Position numbers and translations under genes: made by a program
Origin: Takakia lepidozioides
Lineage: Eukaryota; Streptophyta; Takakiopsida; Takakiales; Takakiaceae
Reading direction: 5' to 3'
Length of the DNA: 64,000 bases
Assembly: GCA_030704615.1 (NCBI GenBank)
Contig: CM060732.1
Span: 60,245,053-60,309,052, forward strand
In this document: positions 48,201-57,928 of the stretch, in pieces
Layout: each line of letters opens with the position of its first letter
How positions within the stretch are numbered: position 1 is the stretch's first letter
Notes under the pieces: generated by a model
The model's database searches: none
What the model was told of the DNA's origin: nothing
The model's input: only the letters and a program-made list of their open reading frames with translations

Positions 48201-51200
48201 TCGAATTATAGTGCTTGGAACAGAACAGTGCAGTCAACTATTTTAGAGGGCAGAGTTGTGAAAACCCCTAGCTTGCTTGCAATTGTTTACAAGTGATACT
48301 TCTTTGCATCTGTTGATATAATAGTGTAATCTTTTGTGTGCTGGCATATGAGACCCCATAAGTGAGGTGTTCTAGTGACAACCTTACATGCTTGCAGATG
48401 GAATTTTCCCATAACCTGAAATATTCTAATGCAGTTCCTTGGTGATACAGGGATTGCTTCTCCCGGGAGTCCTGGGCCTTCCTTGGCTGCAGTAGCAGTT
48501 AAGACAAGATTGCGTTGGACACCAGAGCTGCATGAGCAGTTTGTGCAGGCTGTCAGTCAGCTGGGGGGAGCTGACCGTAAGTAATCTTCTCTTCAACACA
48601 TCCCATACCCCTTATTTGTTGACCCCCTTATGAGGTTCCTTCCGTGTCTTTGTTTTATCTGTGGGGTTCCGCGCTCTCAGCTGATGCACATGTGGCTGCT
48701 GAAGCCCACATAGCCCTGGAATTCTGAGCAGCCAGCCAAGGCTCCCCCTGAACACACATTCAGTCCTAAGGTGCATTCGTTGAGAACAAGGGAATTCTTC
48801 TTAACCCACATACAGCAGCACATCAATCTTCTTTACATGGCCATCAGACACTCACAGCATAACAATCACACAAACTGAGGTAGGATTAAAAAAGAATCAG
48901 ACATGTTTTCACAAGACCTTGCTTTCTTACCTGTGACAGTAGCACAAACCCTTGGTTGCTATGCTCAACAAGCGTTTCCTGCAAATCACCCATTGTGCAG
49001 AGAGTCTTCCTTTGTTCATGTTAGGGCGACCGGCTGCTTAGTGCAACTTTAGGGCTTCTAGCCACACTTTTGAGCAGGCTCTCTGCTCTCCCTCTGGATG
49101 GTATGATAAAGGGATTTCTGGGTAGATAATGAAGTTCACTACTACATTTTCAACAACTTTCTGCTCCTAAACTGACTACTTATCTCCACAAGGCTATTGC
49201 AAGCTCTCTCTCTCACACACACAAACACACATTCAGTCATACCTTAGTTCAAAGCATGGCTTTTGAAAGTGTCCCTCTGAAATTTGGCAAGTTGCTTGTG
49301 ACTTTACAGGGGCAACGCCAAAAGCAGTTTTACGTTTAATGGGCGTTCAGGACATCACCATCTATCATGTCAAGAGCCATTTACAGGTTTGGGATTCTTA
49401 TTCAAGTTCATTTGATAAAAAATGTCTGTGTACATATGATCACAAGCAAGAGAAAGTATGTGGTAAATGGTGCGAGTGTGGGAAGTAGAGAAGTGTGAGA
49501 AAGAGAGGAGAATTAATGTGTAAGTCCATTAAGGGCCCAAAAGTTCCAACTTCTCCCTTTGTGATTTGACATCCAGTAGAATCTGATGAGGATTTGCAGA
49601 TCTTGAGGTGAATAATCTTCTTGACTAGTGGTTTTGTTGGAAGTAATAAAGTGTTTCTGATTCAAGTGACTAATGGTGGCTTTTGTTATTCCAGAAATAT
49701 CGGCTTGCTAAGTATATGCCAGAGACTTCTGAAGGTACTGTCTCAATTGCAGATACAGATTCACAAATATATGGATAACAGTTTTATTGTGGACTGAGTC
49801 TCCCGTCCTATGTTGTCAGATCATTTTTAGGTGAGGCTAAGACAGCTCAGAATTTGCCGAGTTGGCCTGAAGATTTTGATTATCGCCCTGAAAAACTAAT
49901 ATCTACGCAAACAAGGAAAGAGCCAAACAAAGGGACAGAAAACTGTGATTGCCTGAGACAAGCTCATCAACTCAACCACCCATATCTGTGGTCTGTTGGG
50001 CTATGTTCTCCCTCGTGTTGACTAATTCCTATACTGCATCCTCTGAAGGGCAAGTGCCCTGCAGATTTCAACTCTTCCAGTCTCAGTCCTGGGGTTACTA
50101 TGTACCAGGTGTTGAATTACAGAAGAATGAGTGAGATTGTAGGGCATGGTACTGGACTCGGTGTTTCATCTTTGCCAGCGACAGTCTAGGGCATTCATAT
50201 GTTAGTGTAGCACTCACCAGCAGAAAATCAGATCTAGCCATAGACTGCACTTGGCTGAGTTATGTTTTTGGGGTGTGCAGAAGCAAGGGCTGAAAAAAGA
50301 AGGATGGAAAGCCATCTTTCACCGCTGGACATGAATTCGTGAGTCTCTCTCTCTCTTCCATGTCACCCACACGCACAAGGACTTGCTCAGACAATTTCAG
50401 TTTACAAAAGCAAAGTTGGTGAATAGCTATTTCTGAACATGAAGCCACAATATTGGTAATGGAAAGGCATATTGACACACCATGCAGCCAACACGTTAAG
50501 TTGTGGAAAATTCATGACCGGTTTTTTATTCTGACATCCTTGAGAAATCAGTAGAGGAGATTGAGGTAAAGATAGTTAGACCAAGGAAGGATTGCTCCAC
50601 AAAAGTGAAGTACCTGATTCACAGCTACTCTACCAGTCCTGTGAAGATCTTCCAACTTGTTTTTGGGAATGTGTCATAACAGGAGCAATCAGTTAACACG
50701 GACGCTGCAAATGCAAATGGAAGTGCAGAAGAAGCTGCACGAACAGCTAGAGGTTTGAAATCTGTCCCTTCAGTGCCATGTGTTTGGCCAGAAGGCTTTC
50801 AGACACAAGTCAATGATGCTAGCTACAGCTTGGGACCAGATCTTCGTTTTGCAAAAGTGTATGTACTGAGAACCTGTGGTAGTAGTTTATGATCAAGGTT
50901 GTGAATCTACTTGTTTGCAGGTTCAGCGGGAGCTGCAGCTGAAGATTGAACAAATGATTGAAGCACAGGCTAAAGCAGGCGGGATGATGCTCGGCCCTCG
51001 CATGGATAATCGAGTGGGTGAGCCATCTACCTTGACGAGCCCTCCAGCATCAAATTCAGGTGAACGAAACGAAAACTTGGGCTTGATTTCAGGGATGCCC
51101 ATAACTGCTAGTTCAGAGGGCTGTCTGATGGCGACCCTCTCCTCAGCAACTGTCGCTACAAGTGACACTACACCACTTCCGTCAAGAACCCCGGTTTTGG

Positions 51201-51811
51201 CATCAGATAGCAGTATTAGTGTACCTCTACCGGGAACTTCCTCAGTTGGTGATGTTGGGAGGCCAGACTCCACCCAGGGGTTGCCATCAACACCAGAGCA
51301 GCACCAGCTACACACCCGTTTGCATGGAGATATGGAGCATTCACCTCCACATAAACCTCAGCCTTCACCCCAGGTTGAGCTGTCTACAAACATTGCAGAT
51401 GAGGAGCCTTCACCAAAGAGATTACGGATTGACATAAATCCAGCCATGTCAGTCTCCTCTGAGGGGCAGGGTCCAGATGCGAGGTGTGAGCCCCAACCTT
51501 CACAGGAAGGGAGGAGTGGACTAAGTGGCAACAACTCGGCAGGCCATGAGCCAGGTGCTGGCTCTGAACAGGTTGAAGCACCACCTCCTTCTAAACTCCC
51601 ATCATCGGTCCCTGCTCATGTGGATCCAAACCTGCCTGCCGACTTGCAGCACTCAGAAGGGCAACAGGTGGCCACTACCATCCAAACATCAGCCCATGCT
51701 TCCGGTTCAGGAACTGTCCCACCTCTCCTCCCACAGCGGCAACCTCCATTGCCTCTTGCAGTTTGTGCCCAACAACCAGTCCAACAGAAACCATTGCAGG
51801 CCTCTGTTTGA
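45226..51811 (+). CDS. MYB-CC (GARP) transcription factor, PHR1/PHL-like
   Basis: Nine exons join in frame: 45226-46242, 46995-47177, 47693-47765, 48451-48576, 49310-49386, 49695-49734, 50281-50338, 50683-50752 and 50921-51811 (844 residues). Exon 1 is a long Gln/Pro/Ser-rich, probably disordered region. The GARP MYB domain is spread over exons 4-6: KTRLRWTPELHEQFVQAV, SQLGGADRATPKAVLRLMGV, DITIYHVKSHLQ and KYRLAKYMPE. The coiled-coil (CC) motif is on exons 8-9: TLQMQMEVQKKLHEQLE and VQRELQLKIEQMIEAQ. That pairing defines MYB-CC proteins such as PHR1, nuclear regulators that bind P1BS-like sites and are held back by SPX proteins when phosphate is plentiful. The C-terminus is Ser/Pro/Gln-rich with a basic PSPKRLRID patch. 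At 844 residues it is about twice the length of flowering-plant PHR1. ATG 45226 directly follows an AG, so a 5' leader intron is likely. Confidence 0.9.
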
Positions 51812-52876
51812 CATGATGGACTCAAGTTTGTGATTGGGGCTACTTAAGTAGTCTCATGGCAAAGAGCCCCAATCATTCAAAGACCGTGGACGAAAGCTGA
51901 CTTTGCTCAGGGTTAAACCAGAATTTTGAAGTGCCTTGCACAAGGACACACGTCTCCTAGAGGTCATTGGGCAAATCCTTTCTGAGCACTCCCCTTGATA
52001 TTGAGTCTGAACCAGGGGCATTCATGTGTGGTCACTACAGCTTTACAAGATTGGTTATGTTACCCTATTCATCAGTTCAGGCAGCATGGTGACCAGTTGG
52101 GCTCTTGCGGGGCCTCCCGTTTTGAAGTCTTTTGTACGAAGTAAAGTTCTGGCTCGTGTCAAAGTTGGGAATTGTTGATGAAGTTTCCCAAGGCATGAAG
52201 TGGAAAGTTCACTACTCCAAGTGTTTCATTTGGTGCAGTGGTTGTAAACCATTGTTTGCAAAATATTGATTCTGATTGTTTCCTAGTTAAGAAGATTGTT
52301 CCACTGGTGATATAAACTTTTGGAAAATAAAAAAATAATTGTAGTCTTGAGTTGCTGTACAGCACCCACCATGATCTCTCTCTCATGTGCTTTTCTTGGT
52401 AGTATGACTTAATGAGTGACAGTCCGAACATGCAAACTTGATCTCAGCCAGAAAATTACAATTAATACAGCTCCAGTTACAATGGAGGAGCATTTTGTGG
52501 ATACTCTATCCATGATGGGGTCTGCCGGGCAAGTGCAGGAATTGCACACTTCATTAGGCTCATCATGTACGCCCTCTGGAAAATGATGTCCTCCCTCAGC
52601 CTCAGGAATTGCAGTTCCAACATTACCCTGGCCAAAGACCTAATATCTCGGTTGGATTTACTTCGTCATATATTTATCAGTCGTTTCATGGCAGTTTCTG
52701 GGCAACAATCAGTGGGTCATTTATCTGGTCGTCTCTTGTTTGTTTTATCAATTTTCCTTGGTCGGAAGACTGATTCAAAGCGTTTCTACTGGCTTTTATC
52801 ATTTACCCATTGCTTATAACAAAAATAATAAACTGTCACTCTTTTGCTCTCTTGTTTCAAGATGCAGATTCTCAAT
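51812..52876. other. convergent 3' flanks, no gene seen
   Basis: Lies between the stop of the MYB-CC gene and the relict end of the PPR gene. It presumably holds both 3' untranslated regions; no further coding region is supported. Confidence 0.45.
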
Positions 52877-53178
52877 TCACCAGTAATCCTTACAAGAACG
52901 AAATCCATCCTTGAAGTAGTGAAAGCGCCAGCCCCATTATTCGAGATGTACTTGGTGGCCATATACTCGAAAAAGTCACCACATACTCATCATTCATAGT
53001 CACCCTGAGAGAGGTTTCCAGGGGGGGTGCCAGCGAGCCCAAAGGCAATGGCCAACTTCTCACTGTGATGGCTAAGAAAAATTTCCTTTTGCTCCTCCTC
53101 AACATCATGCAATACAAAACAACCGGCCTCTTCCATTTGCTCAGACGACGACAACAGCTTAGCATGGATTTCTAAAAA
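52877..53178 (-). pseudogene. decayed DYW domain downstream of the PPR gene
   Basis: Reading minus past the PPR stop (TAA 53179-53181), the same frame continues with [28 protein letters not shown] and the deaminase-like [17 protein letters not shown]. It then hits a stop. A second frame gives VCGDFFEYMATKYIS (the CGDCH...TKFIS region, with the second Cys lost). A third frame ends RFHYFKDGFRSCKDYW followed by a stop at 52877. Family DYW domains contain all these blocks in one frame. The piece before IHAKL is also missing. It is therefore a relict C-to-U editing deaminase domain that no longer translates with the PPR array. Confidence 0.85.
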
Positions 53179-55698
53179 TTAAGGATGCAAGTTTTGATTT
53201 ACAACTTTTTGACACCTGTCCTCCATGATTTTTCTCACCTTTGCTGTATCATCCCACCTGCCAGCCGCAGCATAGATGTTTGATAGCAGCACATAAGTTG
53301 CAATGTGCTGTGGATGCTGCTTGAGAAGGCACTGCGCCACACGTTCTGCTACCTCCAAATTGCCATGATTTCCACAGGCCCCAAGCAAGGCCCCCCACAC
53401 TGGGGCATCTGGATCAATAGGCATCTTGTAAATGAACTCCTCTGCCTCATCTAGTCGACCTGCACGGCCAAGAAGGTCCACCATGCAGCCAAAATGCTCT
53501 CCTGTAGGAGTGAGGCCATGATCCAGCCTCATAGAATTGAAGTAGTGAAGTCCTTCATCAACTAGGCCCACATGACTGCAAGCAGAGAGAATGCATGTAA
53601 GGGTGATACAATCTGGCTTCAAACCTTCCTTTTGCATTTCTGCAAAGAGTTCGAGGGCCTCCCTACCATACCCATGCTGACCATATCCTGCAATCATGGC
53701 GTTCCATGAGATCACATCTTGTTCAGTCATATTGTCGAACACTCGACGAGCACTATTTACGCTCCCACATTTGGCATACATGTTAACAAGGGTGTTCTCC
53801 AGAATGATATTTGGTGCAATTCCAGCTTCGATGATGTCAGCATGGACCTGTTTGCCTTTTTCCAGGGCTGCCAGGCTGGCACATGCATTGAGAACGCAAA
53901 TGAATGTGATGCAGTTGGGTGTGCAGCCTTCCCTTACCATTTGCTTATACATCTCGAAAGCCTTTCGAGCACACCCATGCTGAGCATATCCAGCAATCAT
54001 CGAACTCCATGAGACCACATCTGGCTTTAAGCCTTCCCGTTGCATTTGTTCAAATAATTGAAGGGCCTCCCTTTGATACCCATGCTGAGCATATCCTGTG
54101 ATCATGGCATTCCATGAGACCACATCTTGTTCAGCCATACTGTTGAACACTTTATTTGCATCCTTAATGCTCCCACATTTGGCATACATATTAACAAGGG
54201 TATTCTGTAGAATGATATCTGGTGCAATTCCAGCTTTGATGATGTTTGCATGGACCTCTTTGCCCTTACTCAGAGTTCCCAGGCTGACACACGCTTTGAG
54301 AATGGCAGCGAATGTGATGTTATTGGGCACCACTCCCTCCCCTATCATTTGCTCATACATCTCAAAAGCTTCCCTCCCACACCCATGCTGAGCATATCCT
54401 GCAATAATCGCACTCCATGTGACCACATTTCGTTCAGTCATATTGTTAAACACTTGACGGGCATCCTTCATGCTCCCACATTTAGCATACATGTCAACAA
54501 GGGCAGTGTCCAGAACGATATCTGCAGGAATTCCAGCTTTTGCGATGTCAGCATGGACCTCTTTCCCCTTTTCTAGGCCTTCCAGGCTCACACAGGCATT
54601 GAGAACACAAATGAAGGTAACCTTATTGGGCTTCATCCCTTCCCCAATCATTTCCTTATAGACCTTCAAAGCCTCCAAGCCACACCTGTGCTGAGCATAT
54701 CCTGAGATCATCACATTCCATGATACCACATTTCGTTCAGCCATGTTGTTGAATACTCGGCGCGCCTCCCTCATGTTCCCGCATTTGGCATACATGGCAG
54801 CAAGGGCAGTCTCCAGAATGATGTCCGATGCAATTCCAGATTTAATGATGTGCACATGAACGGCTTTCCCCTTTTCCAGGGCTTCCAGGCTGGCACATGC
54901 ATTGAGGATGCAAATGAACGTGACCTTGTTAGGTGTCACTCCTTCTAATATCATTTGTTCATACATCTCGAAAGCCTCCATACCACACCCATGCTGAGCA
55001 TAACCTGAAATCATTGCACTCCACGAGACTACATTTCGTTGAGCCATATTGTCAAACACTTGACGCGCCTCCTTCATATTCCCACATTTGGCATACATGG
55101 CAGCAAGGGCAGTCTCCAGAATGATATCTGGCGCAATTCCAGCTTTGACGATGTGAGCATGGACCTCTTTGCCCTTTCCCAGGGCTCCTAGGCTGGCACA
55201 CGCCTTGAGAATGCAAATGAACGTGACATTGTTGGGAGTCACCCCTTCCCGGATCATTTGCTGATAGACCTCGAAAGCCTCCCTACCATGCCCATGCTGA
55301 GCATATCCTGCCACCATTATACTCCACGCAAACACATCTCGGTCGTGCATTCGGTCAAACAACGTGCGTGCAGCTGCCACACTTCCGCACTTGGCATACA
55401 TGTTAACAAGGGTGCTGAGTAGAAAAATATTTGGCTTGAATCCAGTTTGAACAATATGGGCGTGCACCTGCTTTCCCATTTCAAGATTCCCAAGTTTGAT
55501 GCATTCCCGCAAGAGACAGACATAAGTACTGGAGTCTGCCCCACTTCCATGTCTATTCAATGTGTGCGGGAAGTCTTTTCGTTGCCCGGCCTTCTTTAGC
55601 GTCCTCACATCCCCACAAGAGCCAGAAGAATTCTTGTTGAGTCCATCACTAGATTGTGCTCGCCCTTGTATTAAGGCAGAAACTAGCGCTCCTTCCAC
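53179..55698 (-). CDS. PLS-class pentatricopeptide repeat protein, DYW lost
   Basis: An intronless frame of 839 codons. After about 65 N-terminal residues come tandem P-, L- and S-type PPR motifs in units of about 100 residues. Six carry MYAKCG and most carry VVSW-AMI-GYAQHG, then EMYEQMI-EGV-PN-VTF and GK-VHA-IIKAGIAPDI. An E-type region follows (SRR-like DHGLTPTGEHFGCMVDLLGR, then VWGALLGACGNHGNLEVAE and YVLLSNIYAAAGRWDD). It ends after KIMEDR with an unrelated QKVVNQNLHP. PLS proteins bind organellar transcripts, usually to specify C-to-U editing. This one has lost its DYW catalytic domain, so it would need a partner deaminase or is on the way to becoming a pseudogene. The repeats themselves are uninterrupted. 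Met 55698 is the first ATG; an organelle presequence is not obvious. Confidence 0.9.
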   Translation of the reverse strand: MEGALVSALIQGRAQSSDGLNKNSSGSCGDVRTLKKAGQRKDFPHTLNRHGSGADSSTYVCLLRECIKLGNLEMGKQVHAHIVQTGFKPNIFLLSTLVNMYAKCGSVAAARTLFDRMHDRDVFAWSIMVAGYAQHGHGREAFEVYQQMIREGVTPNNVTFICILKACASLGALGKGKEVHAHIVKAGIAPDIILETALAAMYAKCGNMKEARQVFDNMAQRNVVSWSAMISGYAQHGCGMEAFEMYEQMILEGVTPNKVTFICILNACASLEALEKGKAVHVHIIKSGIASDIILETALAAMYAKCGNMREARRVFNNMAERNVVSWNVMISGYAQHRCGLEALKVYKEMIGEGMKPNKVTFICVLNACVSLEGLEKGKEVHADIAKAGIPADIVLDTALVDMYAKCGSMKDARQVFNNMTERNVVTWSAIIAGYAQHGCGREAFEMYEQMIGEGVVPNNITFAAILKACVSLGTLSKGKEVHANIIKAGIAPDIILQNTLVNMYAKCGSIKDANKVFNSMAEQDVVSWNAMITGYAQHGYQREALQLFEQMQREGLKPDVVSWSSMIAGYAQHGCARKAFEMYKQMVREGCTPNCITFICVLNACASLAALEKGKQVHADIIEAGIAPNIILENTLVNMYAKCGSVNSARRVFDNMTEQDVISWNAMIAGYGQHGYGREALELFAEMQKEGLKPDCITLTCILSACSHVGLVDEGLHYFNSMRLDHGLTPTGEHFGCMVDLLGRAGRLDEAEEFIYKMPIDPDAPVWGALLGACGNHGNLEVAERVAQCLLKQHPQHIATYVLLSNIYAAAGRWDDTAKVRKIMEDRCQKVVNQNLHP

Positions 55699-56999
55699 CC
55701 GAGGGATCGACCAACCATCAATCCAAAAGGGCTCGCTTGTACGCTTATTTCTGAACTCTGGTGATCGTGGAATTTTCTGTAAAAAGTACCAGGGGGAATC
55801 TGAGCAGCAACAGCTTCACAGCCTCACATAGACCAGGCTACAATCACCTCAGCTACAAACACCTTCCAAACAACAGAACACAGGCCTTTCAGTCACAATC
55901 CGTCCTTGACAAATTCTTTCACACCACAAATAAGATAGCCTCACCTTATGAAACCTCTTGTTCCAAAACTGTGTAGGATCGGAGAAGAGTCCACTGGAGA
56001 GTCGTTGTTTGCTCGATGCTTGGCCTGCATTCAAAAACTACGATACCATAAGAACTCTTGTCAGCTTGCAATTGCGTCCGTCTCTATATGAGGGATCCCT
56101 AGTGCTGAAAGGTAAAGCTAGACAAGCGGCTGCAGACCTTTCCTGAACATCCGATCTGTGCAGTGTCATTGCAGTCGGGGTCCAGTTGCCCAACTCCACC
56201 AAACGCACGTAGGCACCCACCTTCACTTCACCATTTTCACACCCTCACCCCTATAAACCCTACTTAAACCCTGTGCAATGGGTTTAACCCGACCCACCAG
56301 ATTATCGTGTCTGGTTAACTTTTAACCGCCTACATCTCCCTGTGTATATACGGTAACTCTGAATACGGTAACTCTCTACCTATTCGGGTTTCGTTAACTT
56401 ATGCGCAAAATCAATATTTAAAAAACAAATCCAGTGTAACTTTAGTAAAAGGACACACTAACGTTTTGCACTTTTTCCTAAAAACTGTATATACCCTGAC
56501 AATACACGATACTAACTGCCTAACTGAATCTTCTTATCCATCCATGGAAATATGTAGGGTAAGCCTCCTAGTGGAGGGGATTACCTACACACCCCTTGCC
56601 ACTCAGCTTGTAAAGCCCCGTACTTGCTTAAGCCTGGAAATAACCCTTTTCATCCAAAACGGCGATACACATCCATAGTATATTTTTTTGGCGTATAAAG
56701 CCGTTAATCCGTTACAATGATGTCTAGGTTAGGGTTAGTTTAGGCTGGTGGCTCGATCCTGGCCCTTCATCAAATCTAGGGCTACAAGGCGGCGCCGTGG
56801 GCTTTGGCCTATGATGCCTCGCCACGCGACAGGGCACTATGGTTAGGGCTTTTGTATAAAGACGGCGCCCTGACACAAGGTCAGGGCAGTGTATTCAGGT
56901 GTTAGTGTATATGTGATTTGGGTGTACAAACTTTGGATGAGAGCTCCTGTGTGTTAGATCCGCCTACTTGATCCTCCTCTCGCGCATTGCCTGCTCTTT
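55699..56999. other. intergenic / left flank of the CACTA element
   Basis: 5' flank of the PPR gene, then low-complexity flank. CACTA at 56456-56460 and CACTATGG at about 56836 are the only termini-like words near the element's left end; neither can be confirmed without the right end. Confidence 0.4.
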
Positions 57000-57460
57000 C
57001 GCTTTCAGCGGGACACGTGCGCCACTGCGCAAGCGACACGTCATGCATTCGTCAGGGGGTCATATGACTATATGTCTGCAAAGTGATGCCTACATGGAGA
57101 GGCGACGGATGGACACGTGCCCCACTGCGAATATGACATGTCACGACTTCTTGCCATGATCATATGACTACATGTCTGCACAGTGATGCCTACATGGAGA
57201 GGCGCTAGCGAGACACGTGTGCTATGGCAGATTTCACACGTGGTGACTACATGACTCGCTCATATGACTACAGGGATGTCTACATGGAGAGATATTAGCG
57301 GGACACCTGTTGCACTTGAGATGTGACATGTGGCACACAGACAAAATATATGACTAGCATATATGACTACGGATCTTTACACGTGGTGAAAATATGGATA
57401 AAGAATGTCGTGTCATATACTGCCACGTGTTCTAGTTTGAGCAAGAGTGATGTCACGTGT
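57000..57460. repeat. CACTA subterminal repeat array
   Basis: Short degenerate units recur four or more times: a GACACGTG-type word (about 57013, 57112, 57213, with variants to 57450), TCATATGACTA (about 57060, 57161, 57260, 57358) and CTACATGGAGAGGCG (about 57090, 57190, 57280). Spacing is about 100 bp. CACTA elements carry such arrays next to their termini as binding sites for the TnpA-type protein. The array lies on the 3' side of the minus-strand transposon gene. Confidence 0.65.
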
Positions 57461-57928
57461 CATCAAGATTGTTTTCCGAAATAGTTTATATTTTTAATGT
57501 TCATATTTTAATTTTTAGTTTTCATTTAATATTTAAAAGAACAGGGAGATTGCAGCCTTGGATTTTTTTTTAAATGGTATTATTTTTAATATTATTATTT
57601 AAAATGAAAGTGAATTAAATGATTTAAAATCTTCATTACATGGTGAAATTCCAACATGAAAACAGAATGGATCCCTCCTACATACTATCAACCACAAGGA
57701 GAATGAAAATAGTCAACTACAGGGCAATACAAGCCCTATAAATCACATTACAAAAATCCAAATGAGACCAATATCCCAATGGACACCTCAAAAGCCACAA
57801 GGTCAAAAAATCCATGCCTCAAAAGGCCCAGCCAAAAACAAGCAAGCCCACACATGGGCTGAATTGTTGTAGCTAGTATGTTCTAGTGCTATTAGAATCA
57901 AGAACTCTGTTAAACAGTGCAATACTGA
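57461..57928. other. AT-rich 3' flank of the transposon fusion gene
   Basis: Strongly AT-rich (57480-57640) and then unremarkable; presumably the 3' untranslated region of the minus-strand transposon gene. No gene is seen. Confidence 0.45.

Noticed and set aside
56456-56460. CACTA as the left terminus of the transposon
   Set aside because: A five-base word is expected by chance. It is 540 bp outside the subterminal array, and the opposite end is not available to test it.
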